A stretch of 64,000 nt of DNA, taken from contig DASRAJ010000087.1 in NCBI GenBank assembly GCA_035638255.1, positions 38,442 to 102,441 of the forward strand. Reading direction: 5' to 3'. Positions 35,378 to 43,641 of the stretch are shown here, one piece after another (the stretch's first letter is position 1; each line of letters starts with the position of its first letter). A model generated the notes under the pieces. The model saw only the letters and a program-made list of their open reading frames with translations, was not told where the DNA came from and did not search any database. This DNA is from DASRAJ01 sp035638255 (lineage in GTDB: Bacteria > Bacteroidota > Bacteroidia > Chitinophagales > UBA10324). The translations under genes and the position numbers were made by a program.

Positions 35378-37857
35378 TAAATAATGACAACATTCTTTTT
35401 AAAATAACTGATCTTCAATGCAGTTACAATGGATCTAAAAGGCCTGTTCTTAATATTGAATCTCTTATAATTCATAGGGGTAAAATAGTTTTTCTTATCG
35501 GTGCTTCAGGATCTGGCAAAAGCACATTACTTGAGACTCTCGGTCTCATGAATAATACCCTTACCAAAGGTGAAATTTTATTTATTCCAAATGATTCAGA
35601 ACAATTCGAATACAGTATTCTTTGGAATAAAAATCAGGAGTATTCGATCGCTTCAATTAGAAAAAAACACTTCAGTTTCATTTTTCAGAACACGAATCTT
35701 ATGGAAAATTTTACTGCCTATGAGAACGTGAGTCTTGCAAAAATGATTAAGGAAGAAATTACGCAGAGTAATTCTCTAAATCACATCGGTAAATTAATGA
35801 ATCGAGTAGGCCTTCCTGAATCTGAAGTGCACAAGAATACACTTGCTATGAATCTCTCAGGCGGTCAGAGACAACGCCTTGCTTTTGTAAGAGCTCTAAG
35901 TTCTGATTCTTCAGTCCTACTTTGCGATGAACCCACTGGTAATTTAGATGAGTCAAATGCCAATGAGTTATTTGAAGTAATTGCAGAAGCAGTTCATAAA
36001 GGAATTACGGCGATAGTTGTTTCACACGATATAAACCTTGCGCTAAAATACGCTAATGAAATAATTTTAATTACTAAAAATACGTTAAATGGTTACGGCC
36101 AAATTCTTTCTGAAAATATAATTTCCAGATCGTTATGGGAGAATTTATCCACTTCTGAACTTTTTGATTTCAAAGAAAAATTGCGGAGTACATTCAATAC
36201 GTTGGAGCGTACGTTAGTGAAGGATAACAATGATGTTGATTTTCCAGCAGTACCTCTTTTGAAATTTACTTCCCTTTTTTTTAAGCGTGAATCTTCAATC
36301 CTTGCTGGTAGAGGGAAATTAAACTTAATCGTGCTGACCCTGATACTTTTGGTTACTTTGATCGCTATTGGATTTGCTAATGGCAGCATGAATTATTTAC
36401 AACAAAAACTCAATAGTGCATATGTTAAATGGCTTACAGTTAGTGTTCCATTTGATAAGGGGAGAGAGCGAGTTCAGGAATTACAGAAAGATTTAGACGA
36501 TACTGAGCTTCAAAAGCAATTTGGATATTCATCTGTATCAATTACTAAATTAGGAAACTTAGCGGTTCGTGACTCAATTCATCATCGGGATGTATTTGTA
36601 AAAATGAGAACTTTTGATCCTCAAAGAGATTTTGACTTGCTGAAAGAAGTAGGCGCCAAAAAACATAGAATTAGAGGCGCAACCGCAGGATTTACGGGAA
36701 GTAAAGATTTATCTATAATTGTGACATCTAAATTACTTGATGAATTAGGTTATGGAAAGGACGATGATTTCTTATTCTTTCCGATCGAGATTTATAAAAA
36801 ATATGAAGAAGACAGTTCTGTTCTCGAATCGTCCAAGATTCGAGCAATCTTACCAATTCCTATACGGTCAGTTGTTGATGAACTTCCAGGAAAAGCAAGA
36901 ATAGCCTGTACTGATTTTTTCTATAGTTGTTATGTGACAACACCTAACAATCCCTTCGAGCATACGTGGCAAGGAGTTTCTAACTTGTATGTCATTTCAA
37001 GAGAAGATAGTAGCACTATAGCCAAATGGAAATTGTCCTTAAGCAAATTGTTTGATAACAATCAAGCAATAGAAGCACATGATCCTGAAATTTATGGACC
37101 TGATGAATACAGAAACTCCTTTGGCGGTGGTTATACATTAAGAATAAACTTCGATCCACCTTACCAATCCTATAAGTCTCTTGACTCAATTTATAAGATG
37201 ATTTCCGATTCACTTTCGGATAATTCTAATCTGATGCACTTGTATGATTTCTCAAAAGTAGAAGGTAAGTTAATCGATTTACCCTACGATGTTATTTCTG
37301 TTTATTTTAATGATTTGGAGAAGGTTCGCCCATTTTCCGATTACCTTTATAAGAAGTACAATAAGGAAGGAGAAACTAGTTCATTAGAGGTTGACGATAC
37401 AAGAGTTGTTGATAAGGAAAATTTTTTCTTTCTGAGCACCGTCACAAGGGCTGTTGCGTATATTGTCATCTTATTTGGAGGAGTTTCGGTTTCATTATTT
37501 ATTTTTAATCTTTTGAAAATGCATTTGAATAAGGTAAAAATGAATATTGGAACATTTAAAGCAATAGGTTTGACGAACAGTCGCTCTAGAAATATCTACT
37601 TTGCAATTATTATTTTTTTTATTGTTGTTAGTACAACTATCGCAGTTGGATTGTCCTGTTTGATTGGTGAAGGAATAAACAAATTATTAATTGCCCGTAG
37701 CTACGTTGAGAAGGATGTTTCCTCCTACTTTATTCTTATTCATCCTAACACAGCAATCGCCATCGCTATCTTCCTCCTCTCCTCCCTCCTCGTCTCCTAC
37801 TTCACCATCAACCGCATCCTCTCAAAATCCCCCGGCGACTTAATCTACAACCGCTGA
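35374..37857 (+). CDS. MacB/FtsX-type ABC transporter, ATPase and permease fused
   Basis: An 827-residue half-transporter. The N-terminal ATPase has Walker A IGASGSGKST at 43-52, signature LSGGQRQRLAFVRAL near 165, Walker B VLLCDEPTGNLD and the switch His in VVSHD. The permease follows with TM1 near 318-337, a periplasmic domain of about 350 residues, and three further TMs near 690, 742 and 790. This is the MacB topology (mechanotransmission, extrusion of lipoproteins or peptides), longer than the usual 650 aa because of the large periplasmic domain. Its start overlaps the TssR-like stop (ATGA), and it ends 64 bp before clpV. An ABC transporter is not a known T6SS component. The last 35 codons use markedly C-rich synonymous codons. 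Confidence 0.85.
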   Translation: MINNDNILFKITDLQCSYNGSKRPVLNIESLIIHRGKIVFLIGASGSGKSTLLETLGLMNNTLTKGEILFIPNDSEQFEYSILWNKNQEYSIASIRKKHFSFIFQNTNLMENFTAYENVSLAKMIKEEITQSNSLNHIGKLMNRVGLPESEVHKNTLAMNLSGGQRQRLAFVRALSSDSSVLLCDEPTGNLDESNANELFEVIAEAVHKGITAIVVSHDINLALKYANEIILITKNTLNGYGQILSENIISRSLWENLSTSELFDFKEKLRSTFNTLERTLVKDNNDVDFPAVPLLKFTSLFFKRESSILAGRGKLNLIVLTLILLVTLIAIGFANGSMNYLQQKLNSAYVKWLTVSVPFDKGRERVQELQKDLDDTELQKQFGYSSVSITKLGNLAVRDSIHHRDVFVKMRTFDPQRDFDLLKEVGAKKHRIRGATAGFTGSKDLSIIVTSKLLDELGYGKDDDFLFFPIEIYKKYEEDSSVLESSKIRAILPIPIRSVVDELPGKARIACTDFFYSCYVTTPNNPFEHTWQGVSNLYVISREDSSTIAKWKLSLSKLFDNNQAIEAHDPEIYGPDEYRNSFGGGYTLRINFDPPYQSYKSLDSIYKMISDSLSDNSNLMHLYDFSKVEGKLIDLPYDVISVYFNDLEKVRPFSDYLYKKYNKEGETSSLEVDDTRVVDKENFFFLSTVTRAVAYIVILFGGVSVSLFIFNLLKMHLNKVKMNIGTFKAIGLTNSRSRNIYFAIIIFFIVVSTTIAVGLSCLIGEGINKLLIARSYVEKDVSSYFILIHPNTAIAIAIFLLSSLLVSYFTINRILSKSPGDLIYNR

Positions 37858-37921
37858 ATTCGTTTCTCACTACAAGAGAAAATAAATACATTCGTACCCA
37901 CCCAAATAACTACCCACCCAC

Positions 37922-40411
37922 ATGGAAGCCGCCCAAGAAGAATTCTCTCTCTCCGACTCTGCGAAAACTGCTATACAAATTGCACAGGCGATTGCTAAGG
38001 AATACTCCAATGAAAATTTTTCTCCTGCTCATTTGCTGAAAGCGCTTTTACACAAGGATGTTGGACTCACCGGTTTCGTGCAGTCAATGGATAAGGATGT
38101 CAATTACCTTGCTGATTGGGCGGAGGTGAGGATCGAAGGATACCCGAAAGCGGTAAAGCTTCCCGAAGCACCTGCAGGCGATGCGAAGATTGAGTCAGTT
38201 TTCAAAGAAGCGGACAGTGCAAGAATAAAATTGGGACTGCTGGAGATCAATCCTATTTGCATTCTTGCTGCACTCTGCAAACCCAGTGTTGGATTCACGG
38301 CGGACCAACTCAAAACTTTTCCCATTTTGGAGAAAGAAATTTTTGATCTCTATGTTAGTGATGCTTCTATTCAAAATGCCATCACGACTTCTGCATCAGG
38401 TAGTGCATCAAGTGAATCATCCAAACCATCGAATGCGCTCTTCAAATTCTGTATTGATAAAACTGCGTTAGCGAAAGAAGGAAAATTGGATCCAGTTATT
38501 GGTCGTGATCGGGAGATAAGGATGATGGCAGAGATTCTTGGTCGCCGTTCGAAGCCGAATGTGATTCTTACGGGAGAGCCGGGTGTAGGCAAGACGGCAT
38601 GTGTGAATGGCTTCGTGATGAATATTATTGAGACTAAAGTACCGGATAACCTGAAAGGTTCTGTTGTATTTGAGTTGGACTTCGGCGCTCTCATAGCAGG
38701 CGCATCCTACAAAGGAGAAGTGGAAGAACGACTGAAGAGCATCATTCGCGAGATCAAACGGTTTGAAAAATCAATTCTTTTTATTGACAATATTCATCTT
38801 TTACTCGACAGGAACGGCGGCGCTGCCGGAGCATCCAACATTCTGAAACCGGAGTTGGCAAAAGGTGAACTCACGGTAATCGGTGCCACAAGCAATGAAG
38901 ATTACCGCAAGCACGTAGAGACGGATGAAACTTTTAATCGTCTTTTTGAAATTGTTCGCATTGATGAGCCGGATGAAATCACGGCAAACAAAATGATTCA
39001 GATCATCATTCCTCACTTTGAAACGCACCACAAGATTCAGCTTGCAGATGGAGTGATTGCGGAGTCTATTCGTCTCGCTAAGCGTTATGTGAAAGAACGC
39101 CGGCTCCCTGATGCTGCTATTGATTTAATTGACCGTACGATGGCTGTGGTGAAGATGATGCAGGAAACATCAAAGGGCGATATTGATGCGATGAATGAAA
39201 AGTTTACGGCGATGAAAAATGATACTTCAGAGAAAAACCCTGAGGTGCAGGTGAGTGAATTGAAATGGTTCTATGCTGAATTGAAAAATAAAATCAGTTC
39301 CATCCTTCTCAGCCAAATTGAAAATGAATCCGGAGTAGATAAACTTGAAAGTGCTGATGCCATTCAGAGTTACCTCGAAAATCTTTTGTCACTATTGAAG
39401 ACTGCTGCTGAACTGAAAAAGGATAAAGTCGAGAAAGTGGATGTGGCTGCAGTAGTCGCTCATCGCACCGGAATTCCACTTGGCAAATTGCAATCGCAGG
39501 AGAAGGAGCGGTTAATGAATATGGAATCTCTATTAAAGAAAAGGGTGGTGGGTCAGGATCATGCGCTCAAAGCAATCAGTGAAGCGATTCTCGAATCACG
39601 CTCAGGATTGAGTAAAGCGGGACAACCAATAGGTTCCTTCTTCTTCCTCGGACCAACAGGAACAGGAAAAACTGAATTGGCAAAATCACTTGCAGAATTT
39701 CTCTTCAATGATGAAACCGCATTGATTCGTTTTGACATGAGTGAATTCAAGGAAGAACATTCGGCAGCGCTGCTATATGGTGCGCCACCCGGCTATGTCG
39801 GCTACGAAGAAGGTGGAATGTTGGTAAACAAAATTCGGCAGCAACCCTATGCGATTGTTCTGTTCGATGAAATTGAAAAAGCACATCCATCAGTTTTTGA
39901 TTTGTTTCTTCAGATTCTTGATGAGGGAAAATTGCATGACCGTCTCGGAAAGGAAGGCGACTTTTCGAATTCAGTGGTGCTTTTCACTTCCAATATCGGC
40001 AGTGATTTCATTGTTGAATCATTCGGCAAAGGAGTGATTCCCAAGTCAACTGATCTCATGGACATCATGACGAGACATTTTCGCCCTGAGTTTCTCGGAA
40101 GACTTACTGAAATTGTTCCTTTCTCACCCATCACAGAAACTATTGTCGAAAATATTTTTCAAATCAATCTTAACACGTTGCTGAAGACACTGGACCGGCA
40201 GGGAATCACCCTGGAAATTTCTCCTGAAGCAAAAAAGTATCTTGCACTCAGCGGCTTCACTCCGAAATATGGAGCGCGTCCTCTTCAGGGTGTAATACGC
40301 ATGCAAATCAGGAGACCGATTTCAAGAAAGATTATCTCAGGTGAACTCACTAAAGGTGACACAATACGTTTGGACTTGAGTAAGGAAAACGAATTAATTT
40401 GGACAAAATAA
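37922..40411 (+). CDS. tssH: TssH (ClpV) AAA+ ATPase of the T6SS
   Basis: ClpV disassembles the contracted TssB/TssC sheath for reuse. The length is 829 aa, as expected. A Clp N-domain covers about 1-150 (double repeat of YSNENFSPAHLLKAL and LEINPICILAAL). NBD1 has Walker A GEPGVGKT at 218-225, but its Walker B reads LFIDNIH, with Asn290 where ClpB/ClpV have the catalytic Glu. NBD2 has Walker A GPTGTGKT near 577 and an intact Walker B VLFDEIEKAHP, sensor LFTSNIGS and a C-terminal GARPLQGVI motif. NBD1 may thus bind but hardly hydrolyse ATP. It is 76 bp upstream of tssB. Confidence 0.92.
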   Translation: MEAAQEEFSLSDSAKTAIQIAQAIAKEYSNENFSPAHLLKALLHKDVGLTGFVQSMDKDVNYLADWAEVRIEGYPKAVKLPEAPAGDAKIESVFKEADSARIKLGLLEINPICILAALCKPSVGFTADQLKTFPILEKEIFDLYVSDASIQNAITTSASGSASSESSKPSNALFKFCIDKTALAKEGKLDPVIGRDREIRMMAEILGRRSKPNVILTGEPGVGKTACVNGFVMNIIETKVPDNLKGSVVFELDFGALIAGASYKGEVEERLKSIIREIKRFEKSILFIDNIHLLLDRNGGAAGASNILKPELAKGELTVIGATSNEDYRKHVETDETFNRLFEIVRIDEPDEITANKMIQIIIPHFETHHKIQLADGVIAESIRLAKRYVKERRLPDAAIDLIDRTMAVVKMMQETSKGDIDAMNEKFTAMKNDTSEKNPEVQVSELKWFYAELKNKISSILLSQIENESGVDKLESADAIQSYLENLLSLLKTAAELKKDKVEKVDVAAVVAHRTGIPLGKLQSQEKERLMNMESLLKKRVVGQDHALKAISEAILESRSGLSKAGQPIGSFFFLGPTGTGKTELAKSLAEFLFNDETALIRFDMSEFKEEHSAALLYGAPPGYVGYEEGGMLVNKIRQQPYAIVLFDEIEKAHPSVFDLFLQILDEGKLHDRLGKEGDFSNSVVLFTSNIGSDFIVESFGKGVIPKSTDLMDIMTRHFRPEFLGRLTEIVPFSPITETIVENIFQINLNTLLKTLDRQGITLEISPEAKKYLALSGFTPKYGARPLQGVIRMQIRRPISRKIISGELTKGDTIRLDLSKENELIWTK

Positions 40412-40486
40412 TTTTCTGCAAAAAGTTGCTCTGATTCCTCTTAATATTACATTTGTTGCTTTCCCAATCACCAAAAATTTTGAACG

Positions 40487-41035
40487 ATGTACGAATATGG
40501 AATAGGTGGACAAGAAGTCCCGCTGGATGCCAGCGAATCAATCGCTGACATCCCGATGAACAGAACCTTGATGATCGAAAAATTCACAATTGACCCTCCT
40601 TTGGATCCTACAATTGTAGGTTTAACATCCAACGATGCAGCAGAGATTTCCAAGAACATCAAAAGGGAGGGCGAAACTTATGATTACGGTGAGAAAAATA
40701 AGAAGTATAAACGCAAACTTAAAAAGTTAACCACTGTGGAGGATGTTTTCCAAGAATATCAACCTCATGTTGATGTTAATTTTCAAAAGGAAGATGGCTC
40801 GTCATTAAATGAAACCTTGCGCTTTGGTAATCTTGGAGATTTTGGTACCAAAGGTATCACCAACCAGAGCACGTTACTCAGAGATTTACTTCATCAGAAG
40901 GAAGACTATGCAAAATTGATCAAGCAATTGAAATCAAATAAGCTCTTGAAAACTGCAATTGAAACTCCTGAGAATAAGCAAGCATTCATCAGTGCGCTTC
41001 AGGCATTACTTCAGGAAATCGAAGACGCAAAATAA
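40487..41035 (+). CDS. tssB: TssB (VipA) sheath protein
   Basis: The small sheath subunit of the contractile T6SS tail, which interlocks with TssC. It is 182 aa long. The N-terminal strand contains IADIPMNRTLMIEKFTIDP. The centre has KLKKLTTVEDVFQEYQPHV then VNFQKEDGSSLNETLRF and FGNLGDFGTKGI, matching the domain VipA uses to pair with TssC. The C-terminus is helical. The next gene, 28 nt downstream, is tssC. Confidence 0.9.
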   Translation: MYEYGIGGQEVPLDASESIADIPMNRTLMIEKFTIDPPLDPTIVGLTSNDAAEISKNIKREGETYDYGEKNKKYKRKLKKLTTVEDVFQEYQPHVDVNFQKEDGSSLNETLRFGNLGDFGTKGITNQSTLLRDLLHQKEDYAKLIKQLKSNKLLKTAIETPENKQAFISALQALLQEIEDAK

Positions 41036-41062
41036 CCCCCCTCACAATAAAATTTTCCCTGT

Positions 41063-42451
41063 ATGGCAGAAAATGAATTAAACCCACAAACAGCGCAAAC
41101 AGATTATAAGCAGGCAGAAAGAGTTCGTGTTGAAAATCCAGTTCAGCAACTTGAAGAAAGCGCGAATAAATTGGCAAAGCTTGGCGGCTTTGATCTGATT
41201 GAAAGCGCAATTGATGGAGTTCAAAATCTCAATCCCGCCAAAAAAGCCCGAATGAAAATTTTTCTTACTGACGAAGAAAAAAAATCTGAGCGGGAAGCTT
41301 TGAAAAATACGCTTGACTTATGGTTGGCCTTACTTAGTGATTCCTCTTCACAATCTGAAATGATCGAGAAGGCAGATCAAAAATCACAAGCCGCAGATAA
41401 GCTTCTGAAAACAAATTTGAAGAAAGCAATTGATGCAACACGCGATTTAGAAAAATCTTATCGCTCCGTTGCGCTTTTCTTTAAGAACACCGAATCAGAT
41501 AAGTTGAAAAATGCTGCCTTCATGAATGCTGATTTGGATCAACTGAAAGACCTTGACAATACCAGATTCATTGATGCTGTTTCGGGAGAATTAAAACAGA
41601 ATTATGATCGTCTCGACCTTAAAGATAATTATTCTCTTCTTGTGGTTCCGGGATATCTTGGCTCAAATAAAGTGGTTGAAAAGTGGGCAAAGATTGCTTA
41701 TGAAAACAAGGTGATGCTCGTGACTGATTTCATGCATCTCGATACTCCGGATGATGTAATGGAAATGTTTGAAGCGGCTAATCTTACAGGAGGGGACACG
41801 TTTCGCTCTAATGTCATGATGGCTTGCAACTGGTTGGTCGGAAGAGGAAAATATGCTGATGTTGGTGAAGAAGACGATTTGTATGTCCCCCCTTCAAGCG
41901 CTTTAGCCGGTAAGATGTACCGCACGCTTATGTCACAGGTTAGTGCCGGCAAAAAACATGGAGGAATGAATGAAGTGGATGGAGTGAAATTCGAACTGAA
42001 GAAGAGTGAAATTGCCAATCTCGAAAAGCTGGGATTGGTTCCAATGGTAAATGAGTATGGAAAGGTGATGGCATTTTCAGCAAAAACATTATTCAATGGT
42101 GACAACCTCGGACTACAAACATATTCTGTAGTGCGGGTGTTTGATTACATCACTAAAGTGCTGATTGATTTTCTGAATCGCCGGGCATTTGAAAACTGGA
42201 ATTCAAATCTTGAAAAAGATCTTCGCTCGCAAATCACAAAATTCCTTGACGCCATCACTGGGCCAGGGAAATTGATCGAGAATTTTAAGATCATGCGCTT
42301 TCAGAAAGATCCGAACCAGAAGGACAGAATCTTTCTCGACATTCACATGACCCCATATTTTCCTGCCAAGAGTTTTATGATCAAACTTGACGGACAGAAA
42401 GGTGATGATCCGAATTCAGCGGAGTGGGCAGCCGAATATGCAAAGGCATAA
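41063..42451 (+). CDS. tssC: TssC (VipB) sheath protein
   Basis: The large sheath subunit (462 aa, near the usual 450-500). The conserved region includes YSLLVVPGYLGSNKVVEKW near 193, the KVMLVTDFMHLD strand and the AFSAKTLFNGDNLGLQTY loop near 340. The last 100 residues form the TssC handshake/gp18-like region (LRSQITKFLDAITGPG, MRFQKDPNQKDRIFLDIHM). It has an unusually long N-terminal helical extension (about 1-150), as seen in subtype iii. It is 27 nt from the hcp1 start. Confidence 0.92.
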   Translation: MAENELNPQTAQTDYKQAERVRVENPVQQLEESANKLAKLGGFDLIESAIDGVQNLNPAKKARMKIFLTDEEKKSEREALKNTLDLWLALLSDSSSQSEMIEKADQKSQAADKLLKTNLKKAIDATRDLEKSYRSVALFFKNTESDKLKNAAFMNADLDQLKDLDNTRFIDAVSGELKQNYDRLDLKDNYSLLVVPGYLGSNKVVEKWAKIAYENKVMLVTDFMHLDTPDDVMEMFEAANLTGGDTFRSNVMMACNWLVGRGKYADVGEEDDLYVPPSSALAGKMYRTLMSQVSAGKKHGGMNEVDGVKFELKKSEIANLEKLGLVPMVNEYGKVMAFSAKTLFNGDNLGLQTYSVVRVFDYITKVLIDFLNRRAFENWNSNLEKDLRSQITKFLDAITGPGKLIENFKIMRFQKDPNQKDRIFLDIHMTPYFPAKSFMIKLDGQKGDDPNSAEWAAEYAKA

Positions 42452-42477
42452 TCAGTACGAATTCACAAAAATGGACT

Positions 42478-42867
42478 ATGTCATTCAAAGCGGATTTTTC
42501 AGTCGCGGGGAAAACATATCGGGTATTGAAGTGCACATACGCTGTGCATCAGGATGTAGATGCGACCGGAAGACCATCATCGGAGGTTCGCGGAGGGCAG
42601 ATCGAGGTAGAAGTAGAAGCAACTTCTGATACATCTTTAGCGAACTGGGCGATTGCCATGTATAAAGTTGAAGATGGAAAGATTACTTTTTACAGAAGAG
42701 ACAATGAGCAAAAAATGCTGGAGTTATCATTTAAGCAAGGATACTGTGTTGACTACAAAGCGGAGTTTGATTTTATCGGCGAGATTCCAATGATAGAGAA
42801 AATAAGAATATCGGCGCAGGAGATCAACATCGGCTCTGTTGGGTTTTCCAATGAGTGGCCGGAATAG
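42478..42867 (+). CDS. tssD: Hcp (TssD) tube protein, first paralogue
   Basis: A 129-residue inner-tube protein, of which hexamers stack inside the sheath. It starts MSFKADFSVAGKTYRVL at ATG 42478; the longer frame upstream overlaps tssC and is not used. Conserved stretches are TYAVHQDVDATGRPSSEV, GGQIEVEVEATSD and the C-terminal ISAQEINIGSVG.SNEWPE. It lies 26 nt after tssC, before a repeat-bearing gap and a second hcp of identical length. It is more diverged than the second copy (Cys residues in CTYAVH and QGYCVDY), suggesting a specialised role. Confidence 0.92.
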   Translation: MSFKADFSVAGKTYRVLKCTYAVHQDVDATGRPSSEVRGGQIEVEVEATSDTSLANWAIAMYKVEDGKITFYRRDNEQKMLELSFKQGYCVDYKAEFDFIGEIPMIEKIRISAQEINIGSVGFSNEWPE

Positions 42868-42882
42868 ATTTAAACCAGGACG

Positions 42883-42977
42883 ACACCGATTTTTGAAAAT
42901 GAAAAAGCGATTGCAACGATGAGATACTCACGATCATTCGAGACAATCGGTGTAATCATTCGAAAATCGGTGTAATC
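42883..42977. repeat. Palindromic and direct repeats between the two hcp genes
   Basis: AATCGGTGTAATC occurs at 42945-42957 and 42965-42977 (20-bp period). ACACCGATTTT at 42883-42893 is the exact reverse complement of AAAATCGGTGT at 42963-42973, so a long stem-loop is possible. Similar AATC.GTGTAATC repeats are scattered in Bacteroidota genomes. It might modulate the read-through ratio of hcp1 and hcp2. Confidence 0.65.
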
Positions 42978-43033
42978 TCAGAATAAAAATCACTTTTGTA
43001 AACCAATAATTCTTTAACCTAAAACTCAAACTC

Positions 43034-43423
43034 ATGTCATTCAAAGCCGAATTCGAAGTAGGTGGCAAAAAACGCCGCGTCCTTCATTGCAGTTACTCGT
43101 TGCAGCAAGATGTTGATGCAACCGGTCGTCCTTCATCAAACGTTAAGGGTGGACAAATTCAATTGGAAGTAGAATCAACTTCTGATTCTTCCCTTGCCGA
43201 GTGGATGTCTGATCCTTACAAACACCAGGATGGAAAAATTACATTCATGAAACGCGATAGCGAACAAAAGATGAAGGAGATCAACTTCAAAGAAGGTTAC
43301 GTTGTCTCCTATACGGAATCATTCACGAACATTGGCGATAATCCAATGACGGAACACTTCGTGATCTCTGCAAAAGAAATCACTGTAGGAAATGCTGAGC
43401 ATAAAAATGAATGGCCTGAATAA
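43034..43423 (+). CDS. tssD: Hcp (TssD) tube protein, second paralogue
   Basis: A 129-residue Hcp starting MSFKAEFEVGGKKRRVLHC. Same architecture as the first copy: SYSLQQDVDATGRPSS, GGQIQLEVESTSDSSLAEW, a charged turn KHQDGKITFMKRDSEQ and the end ISAKEITVGNAEHKNEWPE. It has its own 166-bp upstream gap with hairpins, so it may be transcribed more strongly; tube protein is needed in large amount. It is followed by hairpins and then vgrG. Confidence 0.93.
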   Translation: MSFKAEFEVGGKKRRVLHCSYSLQQDVDATGRPSSNVKGGQIQLEVESTSDSSLAEWMSDPYKHQDGKITFMKRDSEQKMKEINFKEGYVVSYTESFTNIGDNPMTEHFVISAKEITVGNAEHKNEWPE

Positions 43424-43443
43424 TCGCTTACGCAGCCTCCTAA

Positions 43444-43459
43444 TCCCGATTAGTCGGGA
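43444..43459. repeat. Short inverted repeat TCCCGA-TTAG-TCGGGA
   Basis: A perfect 6-bp stem with a 4-nt loop, just after hcp2. Such TCCCGA...TCGGGA hairpins are common intergenic elements in Bacteroidota. There is no T-run, so it is not an efficient terminator by itself; it could stabilise the hcp mRNA 3' end. Confidence 0.55.
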
Positions 43460-43592
43460 AACCGCTCCCCCATTAGCGAGTGCGAGCGAGAGGGTTCTCC
43501 CTTCAGGTCCGAAGGACTGGACTCCTGCGGAGGAGTTAGAGGGCAGCGAGGGTTTGTAAGTAAAGCTTAGATAAGATTATTTTCCTTCATCT

Positions 43593-43626
43593 TGTCTATC
43601 GCCACTGAAATGGCGATAGACATTTT
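43593..43626 (+). terminator. Intrinsic terminator between hcp2 and vgrG
   Basis: TGTCTATCGCCA (43593-43604) pairs perfectly with TGGCGATAGACA (43611-43622) around a 6-nt loop, followed by TTTTCT. It lies 16 bp before the vgrG start and 170 bp after hcp2, and should uncouple high hcp expression from downstream genes. Confidence 0.8.
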
Positions 43627-43641
43627 CTATTCTTCTGTACC

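Noticed and set aside
42387..42629. Frames overlapping the end of tssC as an additional gene or frameshifted hcp
   Set aside because: The Hcp N-terminus (MSFKADF) starts cleanly at 42478 and aligns with the second Hcp from its first residue.
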